In this document: piece by piece, positions 49,837 through 62,800 of the stretch
How positions within the stretch are numbered: position 1 is the stretch's first letter
Layout of the letters: every line of letters begins with the position of its first letter
Assembly: GCA_963969395.1 (NCBI GenBank)
Contig: OZ017797.1
Location: 20,150,001 to 20,214,000 of the forward strand
Origin: Pseudoscleropodium purum
Lineage: Eukaryota > Streptophyta > Bryopsida > Hypnales > Brachytheciaceae
Reading direction: 5' to 3'
DNA: 64,000 bases
Notes under the pieces: generated by a model
Databases searched by the model: none
Told to the model about the DNA's origin: nothing
Seen by the model: the letters and a program-made list of their open reading frames with translations, nothing else
Translations under genes and position numbers: made by a program

Positions 49837-50827
49837 TGTGTAGATATTGGCTGGCATCAAGTGTTTTAGTATACGATCACAAAAGCACGTTTTAATTTGT
49901 GGATCGTCTTGAAGGTTGTGATGACAGGAAGTGCTTTAGGGACAAGGTGTAACTTATTTGCTGCGGTGCAAGTAATTGCTCTAAGTAGCTTATGGAAACC
50001 TTTTAGTTGCCAATGTGCACAAACATTGTTGTAGGGGCGCCCCTACTTTCAGTTTCAAAACTGGACCAACCCGAAGTAAATAGAAAGAAACACAAACATG
50101 AGCAACTCCGTATTTCTGACACTGGGACTCTTAGTAGTCACACTTACTAGAGACCCCAAAGTGGTCTGCAATTCTGCATTCCAGGATGCATATCTACATT
50201 GCACTGAAAGCAGAAAATAGTTACATTTGCATATTCAAAGAGACGTATCTGTCCAAGCTTCCCCCGATTCAGGCTCACCTAGTCGAATATCTTACGTCCC
50301 CTGCACCTGAGCTTTTGTGCAACTCATCGTTCCTAAGGCCCAAGTAAGCGCTAAACTCAACCATGACATCCCATTGCCCTTCCGATACACCCTTGTAAGT
50401 TGGGTTGGTTCACAAGTAATTCTCTGATTCAATCCAATATATTCGAGAAGGATTGAAAACATTCTATATCCCATTTTTACTAGCACCATCCACAGTTGGG
50501 TTGACTCCAATCCTATGTTCATTCTTTCTACTATTCTCTTATTTCAAGCATATCATCCGCTTCAGAGTTTGGTATCTTAAGCTAAAGAATGTCACTATAT
50601 GCGCAAATATTCTATAACCCCGTGATAACTCATTTGATACGCATCCCCCCAAAGTGCCCGAATTGGACCACTTCTTACCCTACTCTAACTGATTCTCTTC
50701 CGTATCCTCTCAATACAGGCACAAACAAATCCGAGGCTGGTTGCCATCCGAAGTCTGACAGCTTTAGCTAAAGAATGTGATGCGTATAGACAAATATTTG
50801 AACTCAAACTTGTAGATAGTACCAAGC
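49837..50827. other. Convergent 3' regions of SYP5 and the copper ATPase
   Basis: The 991 bp between two stop codons on opposite strands must hold both 3' UTRs. No gene or repeat recognised; small frames on either strand look fortuitous. Confidence 0.5.
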
Positions 50828-53800
50828 TTAGTGGTGGGCACTTCTTCCACTTATTTGCTCAATCACTTGAGGTCGTTTGTAGCGTTTGAGCCAAAGGGAG
50901 GAGCAAACCACGGACACAGAAGAGGCCGCCATGGCCGCCCCGGCCACCCACGGAGGCAAGCGAAAGCCCGTGCTGGGGAAGAGCACGCCCGCGGCAATGG
51001 GAATGCCCAGCACGTTGTATCCCAGCGCCCACAGGTAGTTGAGTCGGATCCTCGCGAACGTTTTGCGTGACAAGTCGATGCCTGTGATGACGTCCTCCAA
51101 ATTGCTCCTCATGAGCACAATGTCCGCAGCTTCGATGGCAATGTCCGTTCCTGCTCCGATCGCCATCCCCACGTCGGCTGCCACCAGGGCTGGCGAGTCG
51201 TTGATGCCGTCCCCCACCATGGCCACGGAAGTCCCGACCGCCTGATTGATTGTTTGCATCCCGGCCCACGTGGGAGAAAGTCAGTCAGTGAAGGTCATGT
51301 ATCATCAATGCTCAAGAAAATGTAATTGACTCCAGGTTTCCATGACCTCATAATGTGATCATATTCGTCACATAGGGTGGAATTCCACGAAATTGAACCT
51401 CAAACCAGCGTTTTACTGTTATCATTTTACGATGAGGTGGTTCCAAGAATTGGGAGAATTTGGAGCTTACTGTTGTACTTATTTCGGTAGCTACCAAAAG
51501 TAACAAATTTCAGGTGTATCATTACCAATTTGCATTTCAACAAATCTACCTAAATAATGTCCTGTCCATCCTTCCAATTCCTGCATGTTAATGTGTAGCA
51601 AGACCCAAACATTTGTTGAGATCGATCTGGTGATATTCACCCCAAAAAGGAACGGCAACCTCAAACTATATTCATGAGAGGATTGAATTTGGCTCGGGGT
51701 TCCATACCCAAGTAAAAATGAACCTCAATCAATAGCAGTCATTGAATTGAGAGCTCCTCCAGGGGTCTTGAATGTCACAATATTTTTGGTGCTTTAAAAC
51801 CTCTCTGCCAATAGAACAAATAGGACCCAATTCTAGTTTTCTGGGGTTGAACGTCCGCCTAAAACGTACTCTTGGTCCTATACATGAAAACGAAGGTATG
51901 TATGACCAAAAATAAAGCAGCGAGTTGCACGGAGGATCGATGGGAATTGGACGAACCTGTAATTCTTTCACGATGCGCGCCTTGTCTTCGGGCAACGACT
52001 CTGCGTGCACAGCGGGCCTCTCCATCCCCAGCTCCCGTGCAATGGCCATGGCGGTGCCCCAGTTATCTCCCGTCACCATCATGCTGTGCACGCCCATGGT
52101 CCTCAAAATGGCGATCACCTTGACCGCTTCGGGCTTGACGGGGTCCGCAATGGACACCACGCCCACAAGCTCCCCTTCAATGGCCACCATCACCCCTGTC
52201 CTGGCCAACGTCTCCATTTCGTGCAGGTGCTCCTGGGCTTCTTCGGAAATCGGAACTCTCGACTCCTTCATGAGCTTCATGTTGCCAACTAGGGTGGCCT
52301 TGCCGTCCACCAGCACACGAACTCCTTGACCCGGAATGGCCTCGAAGTCACGCACGTCATGTTGCAATTGCTGGTTAGTACCCTGCGATAATACGTTATG
52401 ATCTCCATTGATCCTCCTGGCGTACTCCACCACAGCTTTCGCCAGGGGGTGCTCACTGTTGACCTGCATACAGAAAAAGGTGTATCATTCTGAGGAATGT
52501 TTCAAAAAGCTTGCATTGATTGACGGCGTAGAAATTTGTACTTGGATTAAGGAACTAAGATCATTTCCAAAGAGTACCAAACATCGATCCGGGCACTTGA
52601 AGGGTACAGGCCATGAAAATAGTAGAAACTAGAATCTGCATTGGAAGATTAGAGACTCAAGAAACCAGCAATTGATGGGCATTCAACGTGGAGGTATGCA
52701 TGCCCACGAAATTTGTAGCCTCGGGAACAAAAGGGATCATACAGGGTTCACCAAAGGGAAGGAGAGGGAATTTACTTCAGCTGCTGCAATGGTATCATAG
52801 AAGACGTGGAGGCGAATGCTAGTGAACAGCTTGGTGCCGACAACGATAGGCTTGCCAATGGTCAACGTCCCTGTTTTATCAAAAACCACCGTTTTCACCT
52901 ACACCCAGAAATGAGACACAAGCAACAGAGTCTCATGGCTTCAGCTTCTGAATTTCCGAAACATTCCGACATGATGATTTCTCTATGATGGTCATAAGGA
53001 TCGATGTCTTAGGTAGGTTGGACGCAGTCTAACTTCACCTTGAAAATGCTAAAGAACCGATGTTCTATTGATATTTACAGTACAAGGTCCATGGGTCGCG
53101 GTCCAATCCAAAATTACCATTTTTCTGAATGAGAGCCTTCAAGTTAGACTTGCTCATGCAAGGGAGACACACCTTATGAGCAGCTTCAAGTGCCTGACCT
53201 CCTTTGATGAGAATACCCTGAGTGGCACCTTTCCCTGTCGCCACCATGATTGCCGTGGGCGTGGCAAGGCCAAGAGCGCAGGGACAGGCTATGACAAGAA
53301 CTGAAATGCCGAATTGAAGTGCCAGCTCAAACTCATCCATTGAAGACGGAATCCATGATTTGGGATAAGAGCGTAGTTTGCCCCCAAGATACCAAGCCAG
53401 CCATGTGATAAACGAGGCAATCACCACCTTCACATCACATGCACTTCACAATATCACAGACGAGAAGGACCAATTCCTACAGTTCAATTGAAACTGAATC
53501 TTTCGGTAACATTTCATAAAAGTGTTCCAGGTTACTTCCCCACCACAAAATGCACTAGGGCCGCAACAGCCGACCATGTAGTCCAAATCAGCAGTGGCCT
53601 TAACCATATATTGGAATTGCAAGGTGCAATAAATCTGGTGGAGTGTGTTTCACTTTGTTTCGTAAGCAACTTTGAAAATTGGATGTACTCAATATCACCT
53701 TCGGACCTTTATTTCTTTATTGTATTCCTTCAATGTTTGAATTTGGGTAAAAATTGGAGTTCAAAGGGGCTCAACTAGACTGGAAGAAGAGGATATACTC

Positions 53801-56800
53801 CATTGATTCATCACGTAATCTTATTTCAAGGAGGTCAAACGAAAAACACAACATGAAAGCTTTGGAATGAACTTTTAGATATCTATAATTTGAATCACAG
53901 GAGAGAAAGTGTTGCAATATGGTTAGAAACCTTACAGTGGGTACAAAATATGTCGAAATACGATCGGCATATTTTTGGACTGGGGCTTTGCCCATTTGAG
54001 CAGCTTCCACCAGCCGCACAATCTGTGCTAATGCAGTCTCCGCCCCAACATGAGTAGCTTGGATATGCAGCACACCGTTGTCGTTCATAGTGCCACCGAT
54101 TACTTTGTCTCCTAGTAATTTCGGCACAGGACGAGCCTCACCCGTTATCATACTCTCGTTCACAAAGGATTGTCCCCACACTACCAGCCCATCGGTGGGT
54201 ACTTTGGAACCTGGCACGACCTGCTCAAATGGAGTCATGATATCTGCACTCGTTTAGGCAAGAGGAAGGGGCAATGCACAGCTAGAATCTGAGTATCAAT
54301 TGAAACGAACCAAAGTCGGTGCCCAGTCAGAAATATTCAATAAATCATCCTTCAGAGTACTGTGCAACAATTCCAGGAACACCGTAAGATAATTATCACA
54401 CTACAAACAATCAGAGTGAAGCTTAGTGGTCTGAATCCGAAAACAACGGTCGATAACATAGACGCATTGCAGGGGTGACGTTAGAAATTGCCTGAAATCG
54501 TGTAGTAATGGGTGAAATATAATGCAGCTCGGTTTTCCGGGATACCGGTTCCCTGTTGGAGGGGGATTTCTACCAGAAAGCGAAAGGTAGTAAACCTACC
54601 TTGATGATGTCTCGTCTTTGAATAAGCTCAGAACCGATTTCTCTCTCGTTTGTCACATTCCCATGCTCGTCGAGGGTGAGTAGAGTGGCTGTATCCGGAG
54701 CAAGGTCCATAAGCTTAGCAATGGCTTCGGAGGTCTTCCCCTTGGCCATAACTTCCAAATACTTCCCAAGAATGATGAAGGAAATCAACATAGCGCTTGT
54801 TTCGAAGAAGTCGGTTCCTTCGAACGCAGAAGACGTTGCCGCCCGGAGCACTGTATAAACAGAGTAGAAGTAAGCTGCATTGGTACCCAAGGCAATCAGC
54901 ACGTCCATATTGGACGAACCTCGACGAAGTGCTTTGTAGGCTCCAACATAGAATCTTCTTCCAATCACAAACTGCACTGGAGTCGCCAGAATCCACCGCA
55001 GAAAAGCCCCAATGGACAAACGGTTAATCCTGCCCTTCTCCAAACCCTCCATCACGCCTGGGATGTACATCAGCACCATGGAGAGCAGGAAAACAGGCAC
55101 CGTGAACACCAAGCTCCACAGGAAGTACTTCTTGTGGTGCTGGATTTCCAAGCTCCTGTCATGGCCTCCTTGACCAGGAGGCGAATCCAACTTCGCCTTG
55201 AAGTCTCCTGTGTGTTCGATGGTTTCTATGAAAACTCGTGGCCCAGCTTTGTCTGGGTCATAGGAGACGGTTGCCATGGCGTCATGGGGATCCACATCTA
55301 CTGATGCCACTCCCGAGAGAGCTGACAGCATTTCCTTCACAAGCTGGAAGTCATCTGAGGTATTGACACTTTCAAGCTGCAGGCGAACTCGGTTGATCTC
55401 TTCCCCTGCGCTCAAAAGCTCAGCTTCGTAGCCGAGGTCGTCAATATCGGCCTCAAGCTGTGTATGCGAAATCAAAGCCGGGTCATGTCGCACCTCGCAT
55501 TCTTCAGTGGCCAGGGCCACCACCGCCTTTTGCACTCCTGGAAGCTTGTTCAGTGCAGATTCTATGGAGTTTGAGCACGAGGTGCATGTCATCCCCTTGA
55601 TTCGGAACCGGCTGATAGTCCTGCTCGGTTGACTGACATCGTCTGAAATCACTTCGGCCTCAAAGCCGGCATCCTCAATCGCCTCTCGAATGCTTTCTTC
55701 CTGCATTGAAAATCACTCACCACATGTAAGACTAAGAATTAAATTAAAACTTTCATGCTTTTACAGCAAATCCCATGAATTCATCAATCCAAGACTTTTA
55801 GGGTAAATCGAATGAACTGATGAATTCCAAGCTCGTCCAGCACGTCCAGCAGATCTAACGAATTTATACCTACATGGGATGAGAAAGTTTGAATTTGGCA
55901 GTGACCGAACTAAGGGTGTCCGAGCTTGGAAATACTAGCTTCCTACAAAACATGTCGAAAAATTAATCTGGTACAATATGCACAACATATGAATGTGCGA
56001 ATGAAATTTACACTTCGCCCTACCTCTTCCAATAGTCTCCCTACAAAACTGGAATGACAGAGAGTTTGAATTTCAGGAAGGGTCGGAAAACAGACCTGTA
56101 CAAAAGCAGGTCGATACACAACTTGAGCTCTGTTCTGCAGCACGGAAACTGTGGCTTCCTCAATGCCGGGCAACCTTTTCACAGCTTTTTCAATCGAGCC
56201 AGCACATGCTGCGCACTCCATCCCTGTAACCTGCAAACGCCGAAAACCGACACAGCAGACGTGAGTATCTCATCATTAGCCATGCCATTTACAGTACTCA
56301 CCCTGGATAGCACGCAAGTCGAGTTGAACTCTCAGCAGGGGCACCAACCAACACCTGAAAATTTTCTTTCATAGTCAAGCTGCAACGCTTCCATTACTTC
56401 CACTAATTATCAGAATTAATGAGTCATGAATTTCAGGATGAGATCACCCCTGAAGGTGGGAGATTTCTTGCAAAGACAATATACATTTGATTCGTTTGGA
56501 CTGCAGTTTTGCTAAATAACATTAGTTTTTTCTCCGCTTATTTCCTCAATTCTTGAGCTGTTACCTCTTACTGTAGATGTAACTGAAAAACGTCCAAAAA
56601 AATGTTCGAATTGAGGCAGAGCTAGAACATTCTCGAACGCCGTTTGCAACTCTGATGGGAGTCACAAAGTGTAAGGGGTTGCTGGATTCTTACCTTGAAG
56701 CTTGCTTTGTGAACTTCTGAAACGTCAATCTCGCCGTGCGAGGGTGACGGCGGGTAGCGCGGCATAGAAGGATACCGGGACGATGATGATAAATTCCGCT

Positions 56801-56882
56801 CCAAAACATTCTTCGTCTTCTTTCCTCGCCTCTCCCTCGATCCCAGTCGAGGCGCAATCACCACTTTCAGCAGAGACTCCAT
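50828..56882 (-). CDS. HMA5: Copper-transporting P1B-type ATPase, HMA5-like, 8 exons
   Basis: Minus-strand exons 56882-56694, 56230-56096, 55700-54600, 54220-53936, 53427-53173, 52898-52776, 52463-51957, 51241-50828; all phase 0, 1002 residues (HMA5 and RAN1 are about 1000). Pumps Cu(I) across a membrane using ATP. In order: metal-binding domain 1 with GMECAAC (CxxC 69-72), domain 2 with GMTCTSC (CxxC 147-150), a third ferredoxin-like domain lacking CxxC, TGEA in the actuator (501-504), CPC in the membrane (618-620), phosphorylation loop DKTGT (662-666), SEHPLAK (699-705), TGDNWGTA and GDGIND (875-880). TM7 GYN and TM8 MAASS match the Cu(I) group. The third degenerate domain and the stretch [20 protein letters not shown] are as I remember HMA5. 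No lesion seen. Convergent with SYP5, divergent from the glycine-rich gene. Confidence 0.95.
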
Positions 56883-59840
56883 CGCTCCACACAACACCTC
56901 GCAGCTTCTCTCTCCCTCTCTTTTCTGTTGATCGAATACTTGCTCTTCCGCTCGAAATTGGACTGAAAAAATCTCAGCAAACCCTCGACAGTAACCAAAG
57001 AAAATGTAGCAAGCGCAACACTACACGCTAAGAAATCTCGAAAACACTCCAACACTGCACGAAATCTCGAAAGGTCACGAAATCGGCAAACTTCACGAGA
57101 TTTTCACGTGAATCTCAGAAACGTTTGACATTCCTGCTCCAACACGCAACTGCTTCCTTAATAGTCCGCCTCGCATGCTCCTGAACACGTCCTCCATGCA
57201 TGCACTCGGATCAGCAGCCAGGCAAACCCATAATCGAAGCCATTTGTAACGGCCAGGTCGGCTTCCTGTACTTTTGAGTGTTTGCTTTTGCGAAGGCATC
57301 GTTCTGTCGTCAAGATTTGTCGTCAGCTGTGGAAATCCATAGCTCTGCCGATAAATTATGCGCCAGCTATAGTATATTTTTTCAAAAATAGCACCTCTAC
57401 AGGGAATTGAAATTGGAACGGGCGTATGAACTTGCGACAGTTCGTTAGTACGGTGGGTCCAGCAGCATGGTCGTTCAATTTATAGTCTATTTCTCTTCGC
57501 TAATTGTGGAAACTCGCGAAGATGCTTCCCAGTTTCGAGAAACTTCTTGTCGAGTCGATGTCGACCATTGAAAGTGAATGACGACACTCCTTGAAGGCAA
57601 TAATGGGAAGTCCTCATTTCCTTTTCATGGTCACGGATTCCAGACACTCATATCAAGTCTGTCGAAGAGCAAGAACAGGATTCAAAGGAAGAATTCAAAC
57701 CAATCTGCATTCGATATGTCAGTTCCTTTTTGACTAGGGCTCACGCACTTAGAGAGCGCTTCTGGTCATTGATGATCCATGAGTTATCATTAATACAGAC
57801 CACTTCGAAGTCGCCGATCAATAGAATCTGAAGAAAAGAGGTAAATGAAACCCTACTTTCGTGAACTCGACACTGCTTAGAACAGAGAATTTGTTCTTAA
57901 GTAACTTTCCAAATGCCTGAATCACCTAAACTGTTATTATTCCAGCTCTACAATCAAAACTCTTGCTTAAAATGAAGAATCAACATAGCACTCCTACAAA
58001 CCCTAAATGAATATTACTCCGCGACCATAATCGCAATCGGTACTCTGCAATTGAGGGAGCTTGAGCGAGAAATTTCAATAACATTTCACGTTAATAAATA
58101 CACACGAAGTCATCGCAGCAATTGTCGTCCATCCCTTCCATCGGGTATCAGATTCGGCCACATGACACTCTGGCCAGAAAATTCTACCATTCAACATTCC
58201 AGAGACACAAATTGAATGCGATTGTCGAATGCGGACAAAGGCGATGATTGCAAATGCGCAGCTGGCTTCGACGGACGTTGATTTTAAATGCATGACCAGA
58301 GTCAGTCCAAAGGACCTCTCAGAAAAAGCTCGGAAAGTGGGGTTGTGAAGACTTCAACTCAGATAAAAAGAGGGGTGGGATTGGCAGCGGGCAGCCACCA
58401 CTAACAGAACGTGAGCGTTGTGCTGCAGCGGCCAGATGGCAGGCGAAGAGACCAAGGCCAAATAGAGTCATAGCCTACCTTTTGGGCTAAGTTTAGCCCA
58501 CCGCGGCTGGATTGCCAGTTTCTTTTCCCTCCCTTCCGCCTCTTCACTCTCTCAAGTCCCAACAACGGCGTTCACACAACCACCTCAAACACACATCACA
58601 TCAGTCACATCAATCGCAATGCATTGCTTCTGCATTCCTTTTCTTAGACCCCTGGTGTCAGACATTTTGATTTCTGGCACTTTATCTGTCATTTTCTCTG
58701 ACGACGTTGATGGCGCTCCCGTCATCTTCAGTAGTTGTGGTTACTGAGATCGTTGTGGTTAGAGTTTTGGACTGATGCATGAGGGTTCGTTTCGTGACGG
58801 GTTTGGGAACAAATTGGGTGGCAGTAGTTTTTGATCGGGGGATTAGGTCTGCGAGTCACAGTGTTGTTGCAGGGGTGACTTCGCTCACCTGTGAGTATGA
58901 GTAATTTAGTGGATGGCATTGGGTTACTAGTAGTCGAGGAGAGGTTAGGTTTTGAGGCGAGGGGTTAAGATTATGTGGGAGGCGATGGTTAGGGCAGGGA
59001 TTTGAACTTTGGCAAGAGAAGGACTTTCTTTTGGGGAAGGTAGATTGCGAATGGATCCTACCGAAGACGATGGCAACTTTATGTTTCTTGGGGCTAGATG
59101 CCGGTAACCCCTGTTCTTGGTGAAGGTTGCTGCTCCCGAAGAGGTGAGCACAACATTCTAATCTTAGAAAATGCTGTTTAGAAACGATGACGCGGGCTTG
59201 TGCAGGATTTTCGTGTCTTTAGGGTAGCGAGAAGTGGAGGTTAGCTGATGCCGCGCTTTCCTGCGCGCATCTTTCAATGCAGGAGGTTTAAGTGTGAGTG
59301 AGTGTGCGTGTTCCGATTTGGAGTTAAAACACCAACTGAAGAGCAAATCACAGAAATTCTTGGTGCAGGGTTAGAACGTTAAAATGAATGCACGAGGCTT
59401 TTCAGAAGCAGCTCCATTCGCTGCAAGGATTCGTCACCTCTGAGAACGAATCACTCTGTGGATTTCATCGGGGCTTCATATTCCACTCCTCCGTTAGGGT
59501 AAGCTGATCTTTGACGCATTGTCACAACTTAGTGCAAGTCAAGGTCTAAAGTCCTGAAGATTCTCTTAGCACCCGTAGTTAAGTCTCCCTTCTGTTAGTC
59601 CTCTTGATAAAGTTTGTCAAAGTGTAACTTTTCCCTCTGTGACTCTTTTTTCCAGAGCACCTGAAAAACCTCGCTTGGAGCGGCTGATCGTTTGGCAACA
59701 AGAGAATCTGGAATTTTTTCTGTGGAAATTTTTTTAGATTGCTGTTGAGTTTGAAGCACGGGGACTGGAGCAGAAGGGCGTGGCGATCTCATGATGTGGG
59801 AACCTCAACCCTGATAAGGAATGTACTATGAGGGTGCAGC
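56883..59840. promoter_or_regulatory. Divergent intergenic region between HMA5 and the glycine-rich protein gene
   Basis: 2.96 kb with leaders and promoters of two genes pointing apart. 58500-58600 is pyrimidine-rich (tcttttccctcccttccgc), typical of a plant transcription start for the right-hand gene, which would then have a leader of over 1 kb or a leader intron. The 68-codon minus frame at 57299-57093 may be an upstream ORF of HMA5 or chance. No repeat element recognised. Confidence 0.4.
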
Positions 59841-62800
59841 ATGGCGGCCCATGGTTTCATCTCCATTCAAATTTTGACCTTTTTGCTTGTGCACATCGTC
59901 TCCCCTTCCGGTGCCAGTTTCGATACAGCAGTTGCTCCATCTGGGCTCCATTCCGAATGGTCCATCCATTTGCTCCATTCACAACAGGAGAATCGTCATG
60001 CTTTCAGGCAAATGCCAACTCTGCCACTGACACCAGCTCTCCTTGCGAACTACAGACTGCAATCCCTTTCCTGTGAAGATGACCTCTCCGGAACAGGCTC
60101 CCTGGACACTGTGTGTTCCTTGTCAAAACCCGTCTCCTTCACTGGAGACGACACCCTCCTGATTGGAAATGGCACTCTGGAGATTCAGCCCAACGTGCTC
60201 ATCGGTTGCGTTACGCCTGGATGCAGCGTCACCATTCTTTTGAACGGAGACTTGAACCTCGGTGCGAATTCCACCGTGAGAAGCAGCTCCCTGTGGGTGG
60301 AAGCTGCGAATGTGAACGTTGGAGACCATGCAAGTCTGAATTGCAGTGCTTTTGGAGGCAAGCCGCCTTCTGGGGCGAGTGGGACGCCGCAAGGAGTGGA
60401 CGGAGCAGGAGCTGGCCATGGCGGTCGAGGAGCTTCCTGTTTGAAGGATCCGAGTAAAGATCAGCGAGAATTTTGGGGTGGGGACATGTATGGCTGGTCA
60501 ACTCTGATGAAGCCCTGGGACTTTGGCAGCACTGGCGGGACGACTGTCAAGTATAGTGAGTTTGGTGGCAAAGGAGGAGGCCGTGCGAATGTGACGGTGG
60601 TGGGGATTTTGGTCATCAATGGCTCAATTGAAGCGGATGGGGGCACGGTTGGGGGATCTGGGGGTGGGGGATCTGGGGGCAGTCTCTTCGTTCAGGCTTC
60701 TCGAATGTGAGTCAAGTCCAAACTTCGCAAATGGGTCAAGTTTTTGGCTTTTGGGTGGTTGCAATGTCATTGACGATGTCGCCATGGGTTTTGGAGCATC
60801 TGCAGACTACTTTATGGGCTACTTTAGACTGCACCAGTCGAAGCAACAAGCTTGAGATAACAAACTTCAAATTTGAACCAATGTCATGTGCAAAGTACTC
60901 AAAACTAGGGGTTATATTTTCGTTTCTGTTTGCACTTGACTTGTTTAGAGGGCCTCTTTAGATTGCACTGGCTGAAGCAGCAAGGTTGAGAGGAAATCCT
61001 ACACCTTGATTCGTGCAAAAATTAATTTTTAGTTGTGTTACCTCATTTTGTTTAATGTCGACTTCATACTAGAAGAAGGTGGAGCATGAAGAGGTGGTGA
61101 TTTCATGGCTTCTATGGGGCAGACGAAAAATCAAATTGAGATGACAATGTTTCTAGTTACCTCTTTTAGGTGGATTAGACGTTTGTAGCCATAAATGCGT
61201 CATAAGGGGTCAGGAATGCAATGGATTATTTCCAACTTGTTATCTTACCCTTACGTGCACACGATGGTTTTCAAAATTTTAAGCTTGTTCCTTCGGTCTG
61301 TGCAATCTAAAGTAACCCTCAGCCCTTTATTCAATGCCGTCTTTCTTGCACATTTACTCCGGTAGAGGTTTTGACAACAGAAGACCTAGTACATCTTGGA
61401 TGCAGAAAAGGGAACGGACAAATCAGTGCAATTGGTGGTTCTGGTCGAGGAGGTGCTTCAGGGGGTCGGATTGCCATCTGCTCTATGAGGATTGATGGTG
61501 TGACTGTCCGCTATCATGGTTAGAACCTTCAGACAAGACCACTATGCGCATTAGGTCCTCCCATTTTTAAGTAAAGATTTGAGCTCTTAACCCCCGAGGG
61601 ACTAAGTATTCATGGTTTAAAATGACGAATTGATCATATTGTGAAAAATATAATTCAGATGGGGCCAAATTTCGTATTACCAGAATCAGTGAAGAAGAAC
61701 ACGGCATGTGTTGGTCAATCACATTAAATTGGACAGAGGAAAGTCTCCTCATGAACTACTCGAAACTTTTAAAATGAACATGAGGCCCAAGTTGGTCTTC
61801 AAGGGGTTAATTTGTGCGCATTGCCTTCTTTTTTGGATTGGAATAGACAGACGCATCACTGTCTTGTTTTTTACCTGCAGGTGGTGATAGTTTGGCCTGT
61901 CCTCATAACAACGGAGCATCAGGCACACGCTACGATATTTTCTCCTCATCTCTGCGTGTCTCAAATGGCAACAAAGGAACTGCGACTGACACGCTGCTGT
62001 ATGAGTTTCCCAATCACCCTCTCTGGTCGGAAGTGATTGTGGAGAACAATGCCAGTGTTTTGGTTCCATTGCTCTGGAGCAGAGTGCAGGTACATGATCG
62101 AGACCTTTCTTTGGGTCCTCTACTTTGTTGATTTTCTTCCTTTCTTCTTCCTGCAGTAGTTCTCCTTTGTCTTACTGCAATGCGGTTGCAAACATTTTTA
62201 TTCTGGTTCACTCAGTCAGAGGATGCTTTTGTTTTTGGAAGTTGATTATTCTCTGAATTATTCATCCCGGTTTCATAAGAAAGATGATGATTTGGGAACC
62301 TGCTAGTCAATCTGACGATACAATTGGGTGCCACTGGAATAGTCGATGCTTCTGTGCTTGCATATGAGAATTCCTCTTGGAGCGGATCTTGAGGCGTCAA
62401 CCATGTTTTTCTTGTAATTATTCTGAAACGACCGTTGAAACATTGAAATATAGCCGGGTACTCTTACAAGAGTTGCAATTGGTTATTTACTTCATGGTAG
62501 ATATTTGGTGCAGGTTCGTTCTATGATAACATTGCAGTCGGGAGGTCTTCTTAGCTTTGGTCTGGCTATGTATTCAACCTCCGTATTTGAGTTAGTCGCG
62601 GAGGAGGTGCTTATGAGTGATTCCACTATCAAGGTGTATGGGGCTCTCAAATTGTCTGTAAAGATGCTGCTGATGTGGAATTCGACCATCAAAGTCGACG
62701 GCACTCCGGATGATTTCATGTTGGCTACCTCCACTATTGAGACAAGCAACTTAGTTATTTTACGGGTGAATATGCTGAACCTTAACTGAGTTTTAAACTT

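Noticed and set aside
57093..57299. 68-codon minus-strand frame upstream of HMA5
   Set aside because: Short, no homology recognised, and separated from the HMA5 ATG; at most an upstream ORF.
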